A DNA stretch of 55,466 nt, from the NCBI GenBank assembly GCA_020650975.1, contig JAIPMN010006467.1, positions 1 through 55,466 of the forward strand, read 5' to 3'. Below the pieces are notes generated by a model. It made no database searches. It saw nothing but the letters and a program-made list of their open reading frames with translations, and was not told the DNA's origin. Below are positions 25,301 through 40,300 of the stretch, piece by piece; the stretch's first letter is position 1, and each line of letters starts with the position of its first letter. This stretch comes from Apostichopus californicus. Lineage: Eukaryota > Echinodermata > Holothuroidea > Aspidochirotida > Stichopodidae. A program made the translations under genes and the position numbers.

Positions 25301-28300
25301 AAATTAAACATTATTTTACCTCCTGCCCTATTTACCTCCTGCCCATCCTTCTCCCCTTAACCCACCTTTTTCCTCCCTCTGAGGCCCCAAAAGCTCAATG
25401 AACTCTGACTATTTCCACAATAGCTCCTCCTCCTTTCTCTGAGTTTTAAGTCAGATTGTATCTCTGTTTTACCTTCCGTCCATCAGATGAGCCATCATCC
25501 CAGAAACAACGTAAAAAGGAGAAGAGCAGAGAGAAGCCCAGGTCATCCAGCGGACTCTTTGAAGAGGATGAAGATGAACTCTTTGCTTCCACTTCCTCTA
25601 AGAAATCAGAGGTAACAACACCTTCTTTCATGTTGTATGGTTAAAGCTAGTAGAAGGAATGGGGGGGGGGGCGAGTGAAATTTAATGCATGTATTCAATT
25701 TTATTTAATTTGAATTTGAATGAAAAAAAAAAAATTAACAAAACCTCTCGAAATTTCACTAACCGATTCTAGAAAAGAGAAAATGCTTCCAACTTTCAAA
25801 GTAAATGTGTGACCATTATTTTGTTGTTTATGTTTTAAGGAACCGAAGAAAGCTAAACCTGTATCTAAATCGGACGGAGGAGGCCTGTTTGCAGATGACG
25901 ACGATGATCTCTTTGGTGCTCCCCAAACAAAGCCAGCAAAGAAGGGTAAGAAAAATTAATATGCAGATTATTAATAAGTGCTCTGATATGGTTTTTGCTC
26001 TGTACATTTAATTATATGTTAATTATGTGTTAATCTTAGCTTTGCTGATTCCTGTTCTGTCATGTTATTCTATTTATATTTCCCACGTTAGCTAAGATAA
26101 ATGAAGTTTCAGAGTTAAAAGCTTTGAGAATCTTTGGGCTCTCATAGTTTTGTAGTTAGAAAGCTCTGTTCATCTAAAAACAACCAGGACATGATTTGTC
26201 TTTGTGTTTTTCCGATCATACCAATCCAGTATGAGAGTAATATGACTGGAGCTGTTTTGGTTATCACAAAACATAACAAGGTTTATTTAGGAGGGATATA
26301 TAAACATTTAAAATTATAATTCTATTAATATAATGTAATAGTATAGGCATGGACGGCAGTTACTTTGTGATGCTTATCAATCGCATGGTGCATGCCAGAG
26401 AAGCCATTGGGACATAATTTACTATTTACAAAGGGGTGGCTATCCAGTTTACAGTTTAGCTCATTTAAGATATTTTTTATTTTTTTAGGTCATATTTAAA
26501 AGCATCCACAATCAGTGACAGACAGAGTTGATAGATTCCTTGTATTTCAACAGATTTTTTTTTTTTTCTTATCTATTTGAATTTTGCAGAGGAGAAAATG
26601 AAAGCTAAATCAGTTGACCTATTTGGAGAGGAAGATGGAGACTTGTTTGGTGATGAAAGTCAAGCTCAACCTTCTAAGGTGTCTGAAGAAAAACCAAAGA
26701 AGAAGGTATTCATACCTACATTTGCATTTTGTGTTGGGGTAGAGGTGGAGGTGGGGGGGGGGTAAGGGCAGTGGAATGTTGCATTTGTCTGATTCAAGAG
26801 TTTAAGGCCTTTCCGTACTTGGAAGTTTCATAATTAGATTATAAGATTATTTCAACAAAATCAACATTAAAATATGATGTCATAATGTCAGTCTCTGAAA
26901 GTGACATATTTGTATGAATAACATACAAAAGTACTTTTTCATATTTTTGAATTGTTTTCTTCATTATGTGACATAAAAGTGTAAAGCAGTGAAGCAATAT
27001 ATGAACCATATCGTTATTTGGACACACATACCAAAAGGAACGAAAAATTCTGTAAGATAATTTCTACAATTATAATCGTTGTCCGTTTTGCTCATAGCTT
27101 CCGGCAGGCGCAGTGCAAATGTTCGGTGGGGCCAACCCTCTGGCCAGCAAGAGACAGCCCTCGTCATCCTCTTCTTCATCTGACGACTTTGAAGAACCTC
27201 CAGAGATGGCATCACAACCGAAACCGAAACCAAAACCTCAAGAGCCAACAAAGTATGATATTTTTGTGTGATGTTGTGAAATTTGATAGTTACAATGTTA
27301 TTGATTAGATTCTTCACATACCTCATGTACAGTAAGTTGGTGAAATAAAGCCACAAAAAAATAATAATAATAATTTAAAAAAAAAAAAAAATTGATCTTG
27401 TTGTTAAGGGTAATATGTTTGCACATCAAGTTCATTTACCCCAAAAGTTTGGTTTTGCTTTGATTAAGTATCCCATTAGTTTTGCATTTCCTATTTTTAG
27501 TTTTAGTAGGTTTATAAAAGTTGTATAAGCAGGGAAACTTTATTACTAGCATCTTGATAAAATAACATATTTTCACGTACGAAATTTGCCAATAATTAAG
27601 GTTGTGTAAAAGTAAGTTGGCCTGACGTTTCGATCCTAGCAGGATCTTCTTCAAAGGCTGAATGACAAGTAACAGTAACAGAAGGGACAAAAACACACAC
27701 AGAAATACAGACAGGTTAATGAGCATGGTGAACACAAAGAGATAGATGTAAGGGGATTAGTAGATAAGGGATGGAGATAAGAAAGAAAGAAACCAACAGG
27801 GGAAGAAGAGAGGTAGGAGATAAACAGTGGAGGGACAAAGAGAGGATTAAGGGAAGGGGGTAGGGAATAAACTGGAGAAGGACAAAGACAGAAAGGTGTG
27901 GAGAAAAAAGGGTGGAAGAGAGCTATGAGAAGAGGAGTGATGGGGGGGGGGGCAAGGGGAGAAGTAGGGGGGGAAAAATTAAGGTTCACGCAATTCCCAT
28001 GAAAGAAATTATTCTGTCTCTTCAAGTAATGGAGAGAGCCTCTTCAAGAAATGCTTACCTTTACCCTGGGACTGGTTCAAATCTCACTTTCAACAAAAAG
28101 TCCTTTGAGCTTTCCAGAAACGATTGAAACCTTTTCAAACTGAAAGTACTACACCTTTCAAGTGTGCTTGTAGTTTTCTGTTTCAGTTTTGTCTATATTA
28201 AATATATTTTATGTGACCCACAGAGTAGAACAATGTCAGGGTCAAGCTATTGTCTCTGTTTATAGTCTTGTATAAATGGTTCATCATTAACTTTACATCA

Positions 28301-31300
28301 ACTTTGTATTTGCATGCTGTTTACACAAGGAGGCTCCAAAATCCACAGTAGATTTAGACGCTTGGCATATCCTAGGGCGTTGTGGTCGAGTGGTTAAGGC
28401 AGTGGACTTGTGATCTAAGGATTACAGGTTCGAGTCCTGGCCAGATCATTGCGTTGTGTCCTTGGGCAAGGCACTTTATCTCCATTGCCTCTCTTCACCC
28501 AGGTGTATAAATGGGGACTTGCGAGGTGACTTGTAAATATAGTTGCGTGCGCCGGTTTGTGGCTGCACCCTATGGGAAGTCCCCCAGGGGACACGTGGCT
28601 GTGGTGCACTGTGGTGCCCCAGGAGAGATTGTTTGAATTGTGCACACTTTAGTGTGTAGGTGTGACAAGTTACCAATGACCAGGGTTAATTACAGCGCGG
28701 CGAGACTATATTGTAAGTTGTGCTATATAAGAACTGTTAGTTATTAGTATTATTATTAGGCGAAATTAGAACTCAATTTATATTCATTCCAAATTTGAAG
28801 TGATCCAATATTTGAAATCTAACAGATATTCTAAACTGAAGAAAATCACAGTTGTCTCTCCAAAATAAGCTGCTTTACAGTGTTACCATGGCATTGAACT
28901 GATTATTAATGATAGTTTACTCAGATGTTCAGTGTTATTCATCAAATGTAAATGCCACCCCAACCATCCTCCTTCTCCCTCCCCTCCAACGTTTGAAGTT
29001 GGCAAAAGAATCGTTGAGTTTGTGACGTTTTCCTGAAACATCCGTATGTTTCTTGTGGTCTTTAAATGTAATATGATTGTCTCTTGTTTATTTTTTCAGA
29101 GCAAAACCAACAGATTCAGGGACAAAGAAGAAAGAGAAAGATGATTTATTTGATGATGATGAAGATGATTTGTTCAGCACACCCAGAGAAGAGAAAGATA
29201 AAAAGGTAAAAAAACAACACAAAGAATCAAAATTGTAAAAATTTGTCAATTTTTTTCAAAAATGTGTGGAGCAGAGAGGTGTGGCCCTCCCTTTCCTTTT
29301 TCGAAGAAATGGAAGTAGAAAATGTGCCGTGACATCCAAGTGGAATGTTCTTCAAAAACGTAAATTTGTTTTCTTTCTTGTCAGAGCATTGAATGTACAT
29401 CTTGTCATTGCTGCTGTATTAGTGAAGGAGTGTGATTCTTGTGAGAAATTGTCTAACTTTGGCTACTGGGCAGTCTGCCAAAGTCTTGAAGATTCTTCCG
29501 TGCTGAAATACGGGTGATGGTTACCCGTGCAGTGCCCAGTATTTACATCTACATACTCTCGATGATTGCATGTTTCCTGTGTCTCTGTGTGTAAATGAAA
29601 AAAACCAATAACAAAAAACCAACAAAGAAACGCAAAAAAAATTGAAACAAATATGGATCAAATTCACGATCAAAGTTGCTTGATATCCTATCTGTAACCT
29701 GGTACTGCACATTCCAGGAACAGAAGCTTAGACATATAGTGATTATTTTTTGGTTAAATAATTTCTTCAGTTTCAGTAAACTCCTGTTAACATCCCCTAA
29801 CTTTTGTGTCAAGAACTGAAACAATTGTCACCTTACTTATATAATCATTATGCTTCCTCAGTCTCTTCTCTTACCATGTGGATGTATATAAAAGGGTGGG
29901 CCTATAAAGCTGTATGTAATTAACATTAGGCCTAGGCTAGGTTTAAGTCAACTTGCGCGTATTGATGGTTCTCTAGCCCTCAGATGAATGTACATCGGTT
30001 AAAATTATATTAGGACTAATCTTGTACTGGGGTCATTGCACATGGGAGAATGCACTGTGATTGGTAGTCGTTTAGCTCCGGACTGCGTGTTATTCTGTAG
30101 TATTTATTTGAATAGGCAGAATCATTAAGGATTCGCGCTCAGGAGGATGTGTTTTGGGGAAATTGCATTTAAGTATGTAAGTATGATTACATTTACTGGC
30201 AGGTCGACGGTTTTTTGTGGTTGTATAATTTTATTGTTTTGTTATTTTAATTCAACTATATTTTGATTAATTAACCCGATTTAATTGGTTTTGCTGTCGA
30301 TGATAATTGTAACCTTTGCATTCATGATGGCGTATGTGTGCGTGTGGGTGTACGTGTGTGTGTGTTTGAGTGCGTTTGTGACGCCCAGTTGTAAACACGG
30401 GTCACCAGGGGTCAAATTGTGAAAACCTTGTAATCACGATATCTCAATGCATTTTTGCATTCTGGTTATCTGGTTATCCGGTGATCTTCCTTATTCAACT
30501 TTCTCTCTTGTCTTTCGGTTATAATCGACCATAATTTTCTACGGCGCTCTCGGCAGATATTTTTCTTTTCGTTCTCACAGCCTAAGAATCGCGCTGCTGA
30601 GAGTTTGTTCGACGACTTGGAAGGAGAAGGAACAGAAGATGACTTGTTTGCTGCCACCGCCAAACCGAAGGAATCGTAAGTCTCACAAAAAACAGAATTT
30701 CCTTGAAATACCTTAAAGCTGTTTTGTAAACATATATTAAATCAAAAGTGAAACGGCTTTCACAAGAGTCACTTGTCGCTATAGTCCCAAGTGTTTTAGT
30801 TTTGAAAAGTAATTTTAAAGAGGGAATTATGAACTGTATGCCCCTTAGTTTTATAATACACTCATTATAATAGCCATCAGGTTGGCATGGATAAAAAGTA
30901 CAATGGTGAAAGTTGATCATGTGAGATCCTTAGTTGGATACTTACTCTTGAAACAACGAGGGACTATATTGTATTTTGTTTCGGTGCATCCTTTGTGATT
31001 CAATTTTATTTTTATTGACGGTTTGTTTATCAGAAGACTCTGTACCTTGTGTGTTTTATAACACATAGAGTACTACACATAGAGTTGTATTACACGTAGA
31101 GTTAATAATTATCAGTAATTACTGTTGTGTCAATATTTGCTTTGCTCATTTGTTTCCTCATTTGACAATGCTCCACAGCACCAAAAAGAAACCGCCGGGT
31201 GGAGTCGCACTTTTTGGCGGGGCTGACCTATTCGGAGAGAAGGAGACAGAAGGAGATGGAGGGAAGTCTCCTGTGAGTTTTGCTCTTAACTTCTTTCAAG

Positions 31301-34300
31301 GAATATTTTGAGTTATTTTCAAAATTTTATTTTGGCCAGATAAAGAGCTTATACATGAGGCTTCCATTATGTGTGTTAATACATATATGAATATTTATTA
31401 ATATATATATATATCTATATGCATTAGAAGCTCTGTGTCTATTATTATTATTATTTATATCATTATTTATGATCTTTTTTTTTTCAGTGTAATTAATGAT
31501 CAATTGTTTGCCCTTATCTAACACACTCCTAGATGATGATAAAGTTATCTAGGTTGCATCATTTGAATTTTTCCATCTTTGTGTTGTTTCTGCGTTGTTA
31601 TACTTTCTTATTGGTATTGAAAGCGCTAGCCGGCGAAATGTACTTACTACTTCAATAAAATAGACTCAATGTGCCTTTTAATAATGTTTATGATAGACCA
31701 TGAATGGAAGTCAGTGTCCCCTTTCTCCTGACCTGACACTTGAATCCTTCTCACCCTCCCTTATCAAATTTATCGTTAGACCAAGGAGGAACCCCCACCC
31801 TTGCAGAAAGCCCCGAATAGAAATAAGACAAACACACTCAGCCTCTTTAACGATCAGTTTGACGGTGAAGGTGGAGATGACACTCTGTTCGCTGCGCCAT
31901 CAAAACAGAAAGCAGAAGAAGAAGAAGAACCAAATGAAGACAAGGTGAGAATTATAAACACCAAAATCAGATAGTTTCCCCAAAAATATGCCAATGTAAA
32001 CCAAATTTTACTGATTGGAATTCATAGGTGAAGAAATAATATATGTTTTCTCAAAATGAAAAAATGAAAAAAAAATGAGAACAGTAGTAACATTTTTTAT
32101 GGTTATATTTAATCGTTAAAGGGGGTAGCCCATGTTCCATGAATACCATGGAAAAATGTACAACATTGTAAGTAAATCGAAACGGTTGTATGGTAAAGTA
32201 AAATAATGTCCGTCATGTACTATTATTATATTGCTTTCTCTATGTGTTATCAACACATTGATATCCTATGGGTAGAGTAGCGTTCATGTTGTGCATGCTT
32301 TAGTCACATGTTATTTGCAAAGGCAGCTGTTCTCCACTTGTTTAATTTAAATTGGTGCAACGAACCTCTCCAATGGGTCAAGTACTTTCATACCTGACCA
32401 CAAATCTGTTTGTACTTGAATTGTCTCATGCTTTACAGATCACTGGTAATCAGACTGATGAACCCTAACACTAGGCCTAACACTAGGCCTAACACTAGGC
32501 CTAACGCTAGGCCTAACACTAGGCCTAACGCTAGGCCTAACGCTAGGTCGTCTGCGAGAAAGAGCTGGCTCTACAGAGTAGAAAACAAACATATATAATT
32601 GGTGCTTGTGTCGTAACAGTCAATCGATGAAAAGTGCATTGTGAAAAGGTTTAAGCTTTGATGGGATTGATTTGGTGCCATGGCGATCATTAAACTGCAT
32701 TACGGCTAACAGTTTGTTAACAAATTCATAGTTAAGAAAACGTAACACATGACCTAATGATGGCAATGGTTTCACTGACAACACTCTGGTCATTCTACCT
32801 TGAAAATGTGAAAAGAAAAGCAAACGAAGAAAGCCTAGGTTTCATATCCTATTGGCACTATGACAACACATATTTACAAAAATGACAGCTCCCAGACACA
32901 ACTTTTATACTAGGATATCTCCCAAGCAGTGCTAGACTTTACTTAACTGTTTGGGGGTGGGGGGGGGAGGGGTAGGGGAAGGTTCATAAAGTTCTCTGTC
33001 ATAAAAGCTAAGGATGATGTTTGGGCTTGTGTCTTCTTCAATAATCAGGTCAACATTTTATTTTTGGAAGAAAAGAAATTTTGTGATAAGAAGTGTGATG
33101 TCATAATTTCTTTGATGTAAATCGGCAATGGCAAAATTTGGAAAGGCCTTTAATAAATGATAAATATAGTACTTCAAGGTTAGCAATTCATTTCCTACTA
33201 TTGGTTATGCAACTGGAAGTCCTGTATATTTTGTTTAAATCATCAAATGCTCTAGTTTTAGTACCCTAGTAATTAAAGAGATTTGTATCCTTTGAATTGC
33301 CCTTAAAAACACAGTTATTCATGTTTGGTTCAAATTTTCTCAATTTTTCTTCGCAGGCAACGAGACGTAGGACCAAAAGCAAGAGCATATTTGCTGACGA
33401 AGATGTTTTGTTTGGTACCAATGAAGATGACCCATCTGTAGATTTATTTGGTAGTTCTAGCCCCACCCAACCGAACAAGGTAAGAATCTAACCCTGTCCC
33501 CACCCTTCCTCACCCCACAGCAGGGAATCTGCATGACCCCCCCTGTGAAGGGGTGTAACAATCTCTTAACATCTCAAGATTGTCACTCTGTGTGAGAGAA
33601 TCTTGTTTGCAGAGAAGAAAGTCAAATGAGGATAAGTTCAGACCAAGGTGAAGTCCAACCCCTCCCCCCCCCCTTAAAATAAAAGAAAGAAACAATAGAA
33701 AGGGGATTGGCTGATGCCCTGAGAGAAAAGAAAACTGTTTGAAATATTGTCACAAATTTATGAAAGTTACTGTTGTTATGTTTCACACCATGTGTACAAC
33801 ACAACTATAGATAGGTGACACTTGATTAAAGTACATACCCAGCTTTTGATTGGGTAGGAAACACTCGTTGATGTATTGCATTCTTCACATTACCAGCAAA
33901 TTGGTGTTAGTCACATTTTTTCTCCACATTTTTTAATGAGAAAAACCAAAACATGGACCTCTCTGCTAATTATGACACACCTCTAAAACATATCCTCTCA
34001 CTTTCCTCCTCCTCCCCTCCTTAAAAAAAATGATAAAAAAAAGGAATATTTTGAGGAAACTATGCAAACATGATTCTTACAGAGAGTGAAGTTAGGCTGT
34101 GGTGACAACATCTGACAACTAACAGCATTTTGGTCTTCTGTTTTCTTCAGTTCATTTTTATTCACCTACCTAATGTTTTAATCTTAATCCTTGTCTACCT
34201 CTGGGCACTGGTGGAATATCTTGATAGGCCACCAGCTGTTTACGGACATATCTCTTATATAATTGATCAAAGTCATTTTGACTGTTTCTGTAAGGAGGTT

Positions 34301-37300
34301 TTTGGGGTTTTGACAATTCTGGTTGTGTTAATATGCACTTTGGATAGAGAGATATGCAATTTTGCAAATTGAGGAGAGAATTACCCGCCTTGACAATTAA
34401 AAATTGTTAGGTTGGTCTTGAGTATGGAGTTTGTGCAGTTTCAGTGAATCTCAACTTTATCTTATTTTAATAAAAACCATAACCCGCATCACTGTAAAGT
34501 GGTTTAGCCATCTCCAATGAGTTGGTTTTGGATTTTGGAAATTTTTGTAGGGAAGAATTTACCTTGCCTCTCGTGTCATGGTGTACCAGAGAATGCTGTA
34601 CAAACTGAAATTTAAATTTCAGCCTACTTGCATTATCAAACAGAGTAAGGATTTCCTAGTTTCATGGTTTGTATTTCAGTCTTATCCCAGCAAACAGCAT
34701 GTTTTTATTTATTTATTTATATATTTTTCTGTAAATTACTTTTAATAAACGGAGGGTTCAAATCTGTAGTGAACAGCCCTGTTAACTTTCTCTGTGATTT
34801 CATGTTAGCCTGAGTCCCCCACTAGTCCATCTCGTGAGTCTTCTGCTCCAAAGACTAAGGAGAGGTCCTCCTCTTCTCGGGGCCTCTTCAGCGACGAGGA
34901 GGAAGATGATTTGTTTGGGGGAGGTAGTTCTTCGGCCAAGTCAAAGGACGACGGCGACAACTTATTCGGAGAGGAAGCTCCACCGAGCAAACCAAAAGAA
35001 AAACCAGCTGTGGCAGCTAAAGAAAAGAAGAAGAAGAAAGTGGAGGTGAAAGAAGTGACGAAGAAGAAGACAAAGACTGGAGGGGGAGGATTATTTGGAG
35101 AGGATGACGATGGAGATGATCTATTTGGAGAGAAGTCAGAAACGACCAAGGAGGTGGAGAAGGAAGAGGCAGTTGAAGAGGAGCAAAGTCAAGCCAAGGT
35201 TTGCTCAAGTTTCTTAATATCCATCTCTGAAGGAATATTTTTCTTTTCAATCTTATATAATGTTAGTCCAAGCAAAGCGGCTATTTCTTTGCGGGGCGTT
35301 TTCAATCCTCCTTGAAATATGCTTGGACGTACAGTGTTTCGTTAGTTTAGTACATTAAATGACACAGCTAATGTGTACGACATGGTCACTGTCTTTTCAG
35401 AAGCTATACCAAAAATGCATAAAGCTTTGCCTGTTGCAGTGCCTTGTTATAAAATAATTTTAGATCTGGTACATTTTGTTATAATGAAAACATAAATGGC
35501 TAGACTTATTTCTATTAATTGGTCTTAGGTGCCACAATGTTAGTCTGACAGTTGGGTTATTAGTAAACAATAACATGGCTTGTTGGTTGTAGACACTTGT
35601 GTTTGTAAAGACTGTAGATTGAAATAGCATTAGGTTGGTTTGCCTTGACCCTTAGCGCCTCACCCCGCTGTCGCCCCATTTGTCGCCCCATTTGTCGCCC
35701 CATTTATCAGAGAAGAATAATCATAATGTGCAGGGATTAACTGGTCCATAACTGTTTTCAATGTTTTATAATTTGTTCAGGAAGCTGAACCAGTGAAACG
35801 TAAGAAGTTAGCCGGAGCTGTGTCCATGTTTGGTGGTCTGGATCCGACCGCCATAGTCAAAAAGAGATCTAGCTCCAGCAAATCAGAGAGTGAAAAAGAA
35901 CCCTCTTCTCCTCTGTCATCTCCTCCATCCTCCAAAGAGACCCCATCAGCTGAACCCGTCTCATCAAAGGTAGGATCCGAGCCATGTGAAACCACAAACC
36001 AATGAAAAAAAAAAATCCATATCTTGTACCATATTTCATGGAAGGAGGTGTTGGTGGAACTTCTTAATCAAAAAGTAATGTGAGAATCAACAGGATCCTA
36101 AAATATTTAGACATGCTGTTACCATATGTTGATACATTATGGTGATATCATTTGCCTTAGGGTTTGGAAAGTTTACCTAGCCTACCACAGTAACAGTATG
36201 GAAAATGAACAACCTAGGCTGAATGTTAGATCATTCTTACTGTCTGAATCATAGAGTTCTGTTTGCACAATGCACTTAAAACATGTCAGAAATGGTTTGG
36301 ACTTGTGGAGACTGAAGCGACGTCCAAGTCGTTCGAGCTAAAGCAGATTTAGATGGATTTAACACTCAGAGCTACAAAGACTTTTTGTAAAGATTTAGAG
36401 ATTTGATTTGTTTATCATTTGCATGCTACAGAATTTTTACATAAATTTCATCTTTATTGCCCTTAAAGTTTAGTCATTATCAGTCAGCAGCAGTGCATGA
36501 GTGGAGAGAATATTTAACATTTTGGGGATGTGGGTGTGGTGGGGATGGGGTGAGGATGGGGTGTGGTGGGGATGGGGTTAGGTGGAGATGGGGTGAGGTG
36601 AGGTGTGAAAGAGTGCTTGGAGGCTCACTACAGGGAGAAGAGTATAATCTGCAATCCACTTTTTTCCTCCTCTTGAGTTTTGCCAAAGCTTTGGAAAAAA
36701 ACTTCCCCCTAATTGTCAACTTGGGTAACATTAAGTTCATATACATACACATTTAATCTCTTCGCAACTTTATGGGATCATATTAGAAAGTAAATAGCGG
36801 CAATTTCAAAATTAGATTCCACTTCATTTCACTACAATGAACTGAGTGTCTCCAATGTTTTTTATTTATTTTTGTATGCTTTGAAATTTCTCCTATTGAA
36901 ATGATGATTGCTGGTGGCTTCATTGTCTACAAAATATTCTTTGTTTTTTGGTAGTTAAATGTTGCATGATGTGCTAGGGGTAAGGAGATGGGCAAACATG
37001 TCAAGTTACTTAAGGAGTGTAAGTTTTAAATCGAAGAAGGCCCCCCACCTTCATTTTCATGTTATGATTTGATGACGGTTTACGCAGATGGGAATTACTT
37101 CCAAAGCTTATGCTATATAAAATCATCCTAATATGTATGAATGTCGGTGAAAAACTGTATCACATGTTTGGTCAGCTTTTGGCACAATTTATTTCAAAAG
37201 AGACCATCCTTCACACCCTCTGTATCTCCTCTAGATAAGTTCCCAAGAAACCCTGTCTGGTCCTTCGAAGCAGGCTGTAATCACTTTCAAAGATATTTTT

Positions 37301-40300
37301 CATACCTTCCTCTTTAATTTTTGTGTTCTTGTTTTTCCTGAATCTAACATCCCTTCCATTCTTTTTTCTTAACCTCAGTCACCCCTGCATGCATCCCCAC
37401 CCCTCGTTACATCCCCGAAGCCTTCTAAGGTACCGGCCAAACCTGCCGCGAAACCGGCCAAAGCACCTTTAAAGACCCCCCCTCCGTTGGTCTCACCATC
37501 TAGTCCACCACCTTCCAGCAGGATCAGTGCTCTACAGGTTTGCAAATTTTGATTCACTTCAAATTAAATTTTGATTCACTTCAAATTTTCTCATTTACAT
37601 GATGGTCTCTCTTTCTGTGCAAGAGAATTAAAAATGAGTATGCAGACAACTTATGGATATAATATTGTAAAGAAATAATGAAATAGTGTTTCAAAAGCAA
37701 AGTAATACAAGATGATGCGGTCGAGGGAGATTTTAGAGTATTAAAGTGGATATGGACAAAAAAAATTGTGTGGAGTCATCATCATTGTATATGATGTATG
37801 TAATGAAGATTTAGAGATATTGACAAGAACCAATTAAAGCTACACTCTTAAACTTTGTATAATTTAAGGAACACATCATCTGACACATTTTTATACTTGG
37901 AAGTCAGGATTTCAGGAGTTTATTTCCACTTCCATGTTTAAAGCTACAAAAACAAACAAAAATTACTAAGAAAGAAGTATTAGGTAACTAAAAATTCTGA
38001 ATAGAATTTGGAGGCCTATTAGAAGCAGAGCTTTTAGACTCCCTAGGAAAGAAGCAACATAGGAAAAACAAACGAAGTAATGTAAAAAACAAAACAAAAG
38101 TTGCAATTTCACACACAAAGTAAACATTAGAATCATTCGGGAAAATTGATTCAATGTGAATGATGACTCCATCAGAAGTATCAAGAATATGGTAGAAAAC
38201 AAAATTTGATTTTTTTTTTTTTTTTTCCACATGGAATTTATACTGAAAATTAACAAGAAACAAAGATTTTTGTATGCGCAACAAGTTAAACTTTTGGCCC
38301 AAAACACACTAAATGTTTAATACCTAGGGGCAAGAATAGAGTACAAGGGTTAAATTCTATGCACAGAGAGATAAAAGAAAGAAAAGGAATTGGTCACATT
38401 TTCAGACAATGACTGTTTTTTTCCCCCTTCGTTCTTTTTTTGTTGGTGTAAAGTGTAAGGACAGACTGTAGGTTGTATGGTAATCTTTGGAAAAGCTTTT
38501 CTTACTCACAAGTAGTTTTGGTTTTCCAATTCATTTTAAATTCTGTTTATTCCTTATTAGTTAATATCCTGTTCCCTTTAATCATACCCCCCACTTTTTT
38601 AGTTGTTAAAGTAATTATTTTTTCTTTTTCCTTTTTGAATTCTTTGTTTCACGTATCCCTTCAGTTGCGTTTGAGTCGATACTTATAATACTGCAAAGAA
38701 ATGACATAATAAGGTTACAGATGTGTCCCTGTACATCTTGCTGTCATGATATAATGAATCACTATTATATCTAGAATGCACAAAGATGTCACGGGCAAAA
38801 GGCTACCATGCGCAGCTCTGCTCGCAGCTGTCTAGTGCTTGTGTAATCTAGTTGTGCCGGTATAAGTTACTACAGTATTGGATATGTATCTTCATTTGCT
38901 TGGTCAGATGTTATGTAGAATTACTGTATTTCGGGTCTATTTGTCAATTGATGAATATCATACAATCTGCACGCTCTCTGATTTTCCACTTTTATTTAAG
39001 TCATATTTTGACCAGTTGCGATTAATATCGAACACGGATATCTGTCCCCACGCTCTGTACATTTTAAACTGCATGAGTTTTATCAATATGATAAATATGT
39101 AAGTTCTTGCTTGTAGTTGTAAGTAATATTAATGCAATAGATATATATATATAATGGGTCGTTAATTCAATCCTTCTTTGAACGACGCACACTACGGTAT
39201 TTTAATGTGTGCCATATCTTATATTTCTGTTCATTCCAGAGGTGGTTATGTCTGTCTAGGATGAAACAAGTTTTACCTAGATCGCCCCTTCATACATTCA
39301 TAGCTGACTATCATAATAATTAAACATGATAGTAGAATATGAAAGGTATAAATGTAACAGAACAAGGTAGAAAAAAGGAGCTATACATTGTAATTAACTG
39401 TCACCTTATGAAACATCCTCTCTGATCTGACCTGTGGTTTGTCAACATGCTTGATTTATTGCGCAATGCAAATTGTGTAGTGGTATGCACATTTTGAGTA
39501 CAACATACAAGCATGCATACAATAAATTGTTTTACTAATTTATGCTGTGACTTGGAATTCTACAGGAACTGTAAACTAATTGACTGTATGTACTCTTGTG
39601 ACTGAAGTCATGGTTGTACTTTATGCTGACTCCTTGGTCAGGTCAACGTGGGTGCAACGTACCGACAAACTTTGTTTGGTACCGCACCATAAGTATAACA
39701 AATCGTAGAATCTTTCCAATACCTTGACCTATCTGTCTCTCGTTTACCGTTTGTGGACATTTTTGGATCTAGGTGGAATTTTATATCTGGAAAACAAAGT
39801 TTGTCGGTATTGTATCTTCTTTGTCGAACTGAAATATTCTGTTTAGCAAAGCCTTTGATACCTCATTCAAGACCTCTTTCATTTGGTCTACCTAAGGATT
39901 CTTATCTCTGCTCTCTTAATGAGTTACACCCTTTATGTACCCAGTGTTCTATTCTGTACAGCTAGAGTTATGAAAAGTCCTGCTGGTGTAGGTTGTGTTC
40001 ATAAATCCTGAGGGTCTGGTGTGATATAAAACTTTCTTTTTCTTTCTTTTTGTACTGAAGATTTATGGTAAACTAAGCTTCAGTACAACATGGATTTTTT
40101 TGTATCCTCATCCACTTGGCTAGCATTTGTTTTTTGCTGTCATTGATCCAACCCCCTTTTTCAGAAGAAAATTCTTTGTTCTTTATTCACACCTCTCTTC
40201 AATGAAAAAGACTTTATGCACACCTGTAGAAGTAAATTTTTATGTTGGAACATTAATACATTATCCTTCTTCTATTTGCATGTATTGAATATTCAGTAGT

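Larger units (their letters stand above)
27253..29099 (+). other. Intron 17
   Basis: Carries a hammerhead-like relic with a purine-rich tail (27620-27985) and a tRNA-derived SINE (28371-28758). Both look like insertions into an otherwise AT-rich intron. Confidence 0.75.

Noticed and set aside
27651..28025. 124-codon minus-strand frame rich in P, S, F and C
   Set aside because: It is the complement of a purine-rich tract; composition explains it.
28371..28445. Functional tRNA gene
   Set aside because: Box A and B are good, but acceptor stem pairing fails and a SINE body and tail follow.
32410..32598. Frame with RPNTRPNA repeats
   Set aside because: Translation of the 12-bp minisatellite; no flanking exon signals.
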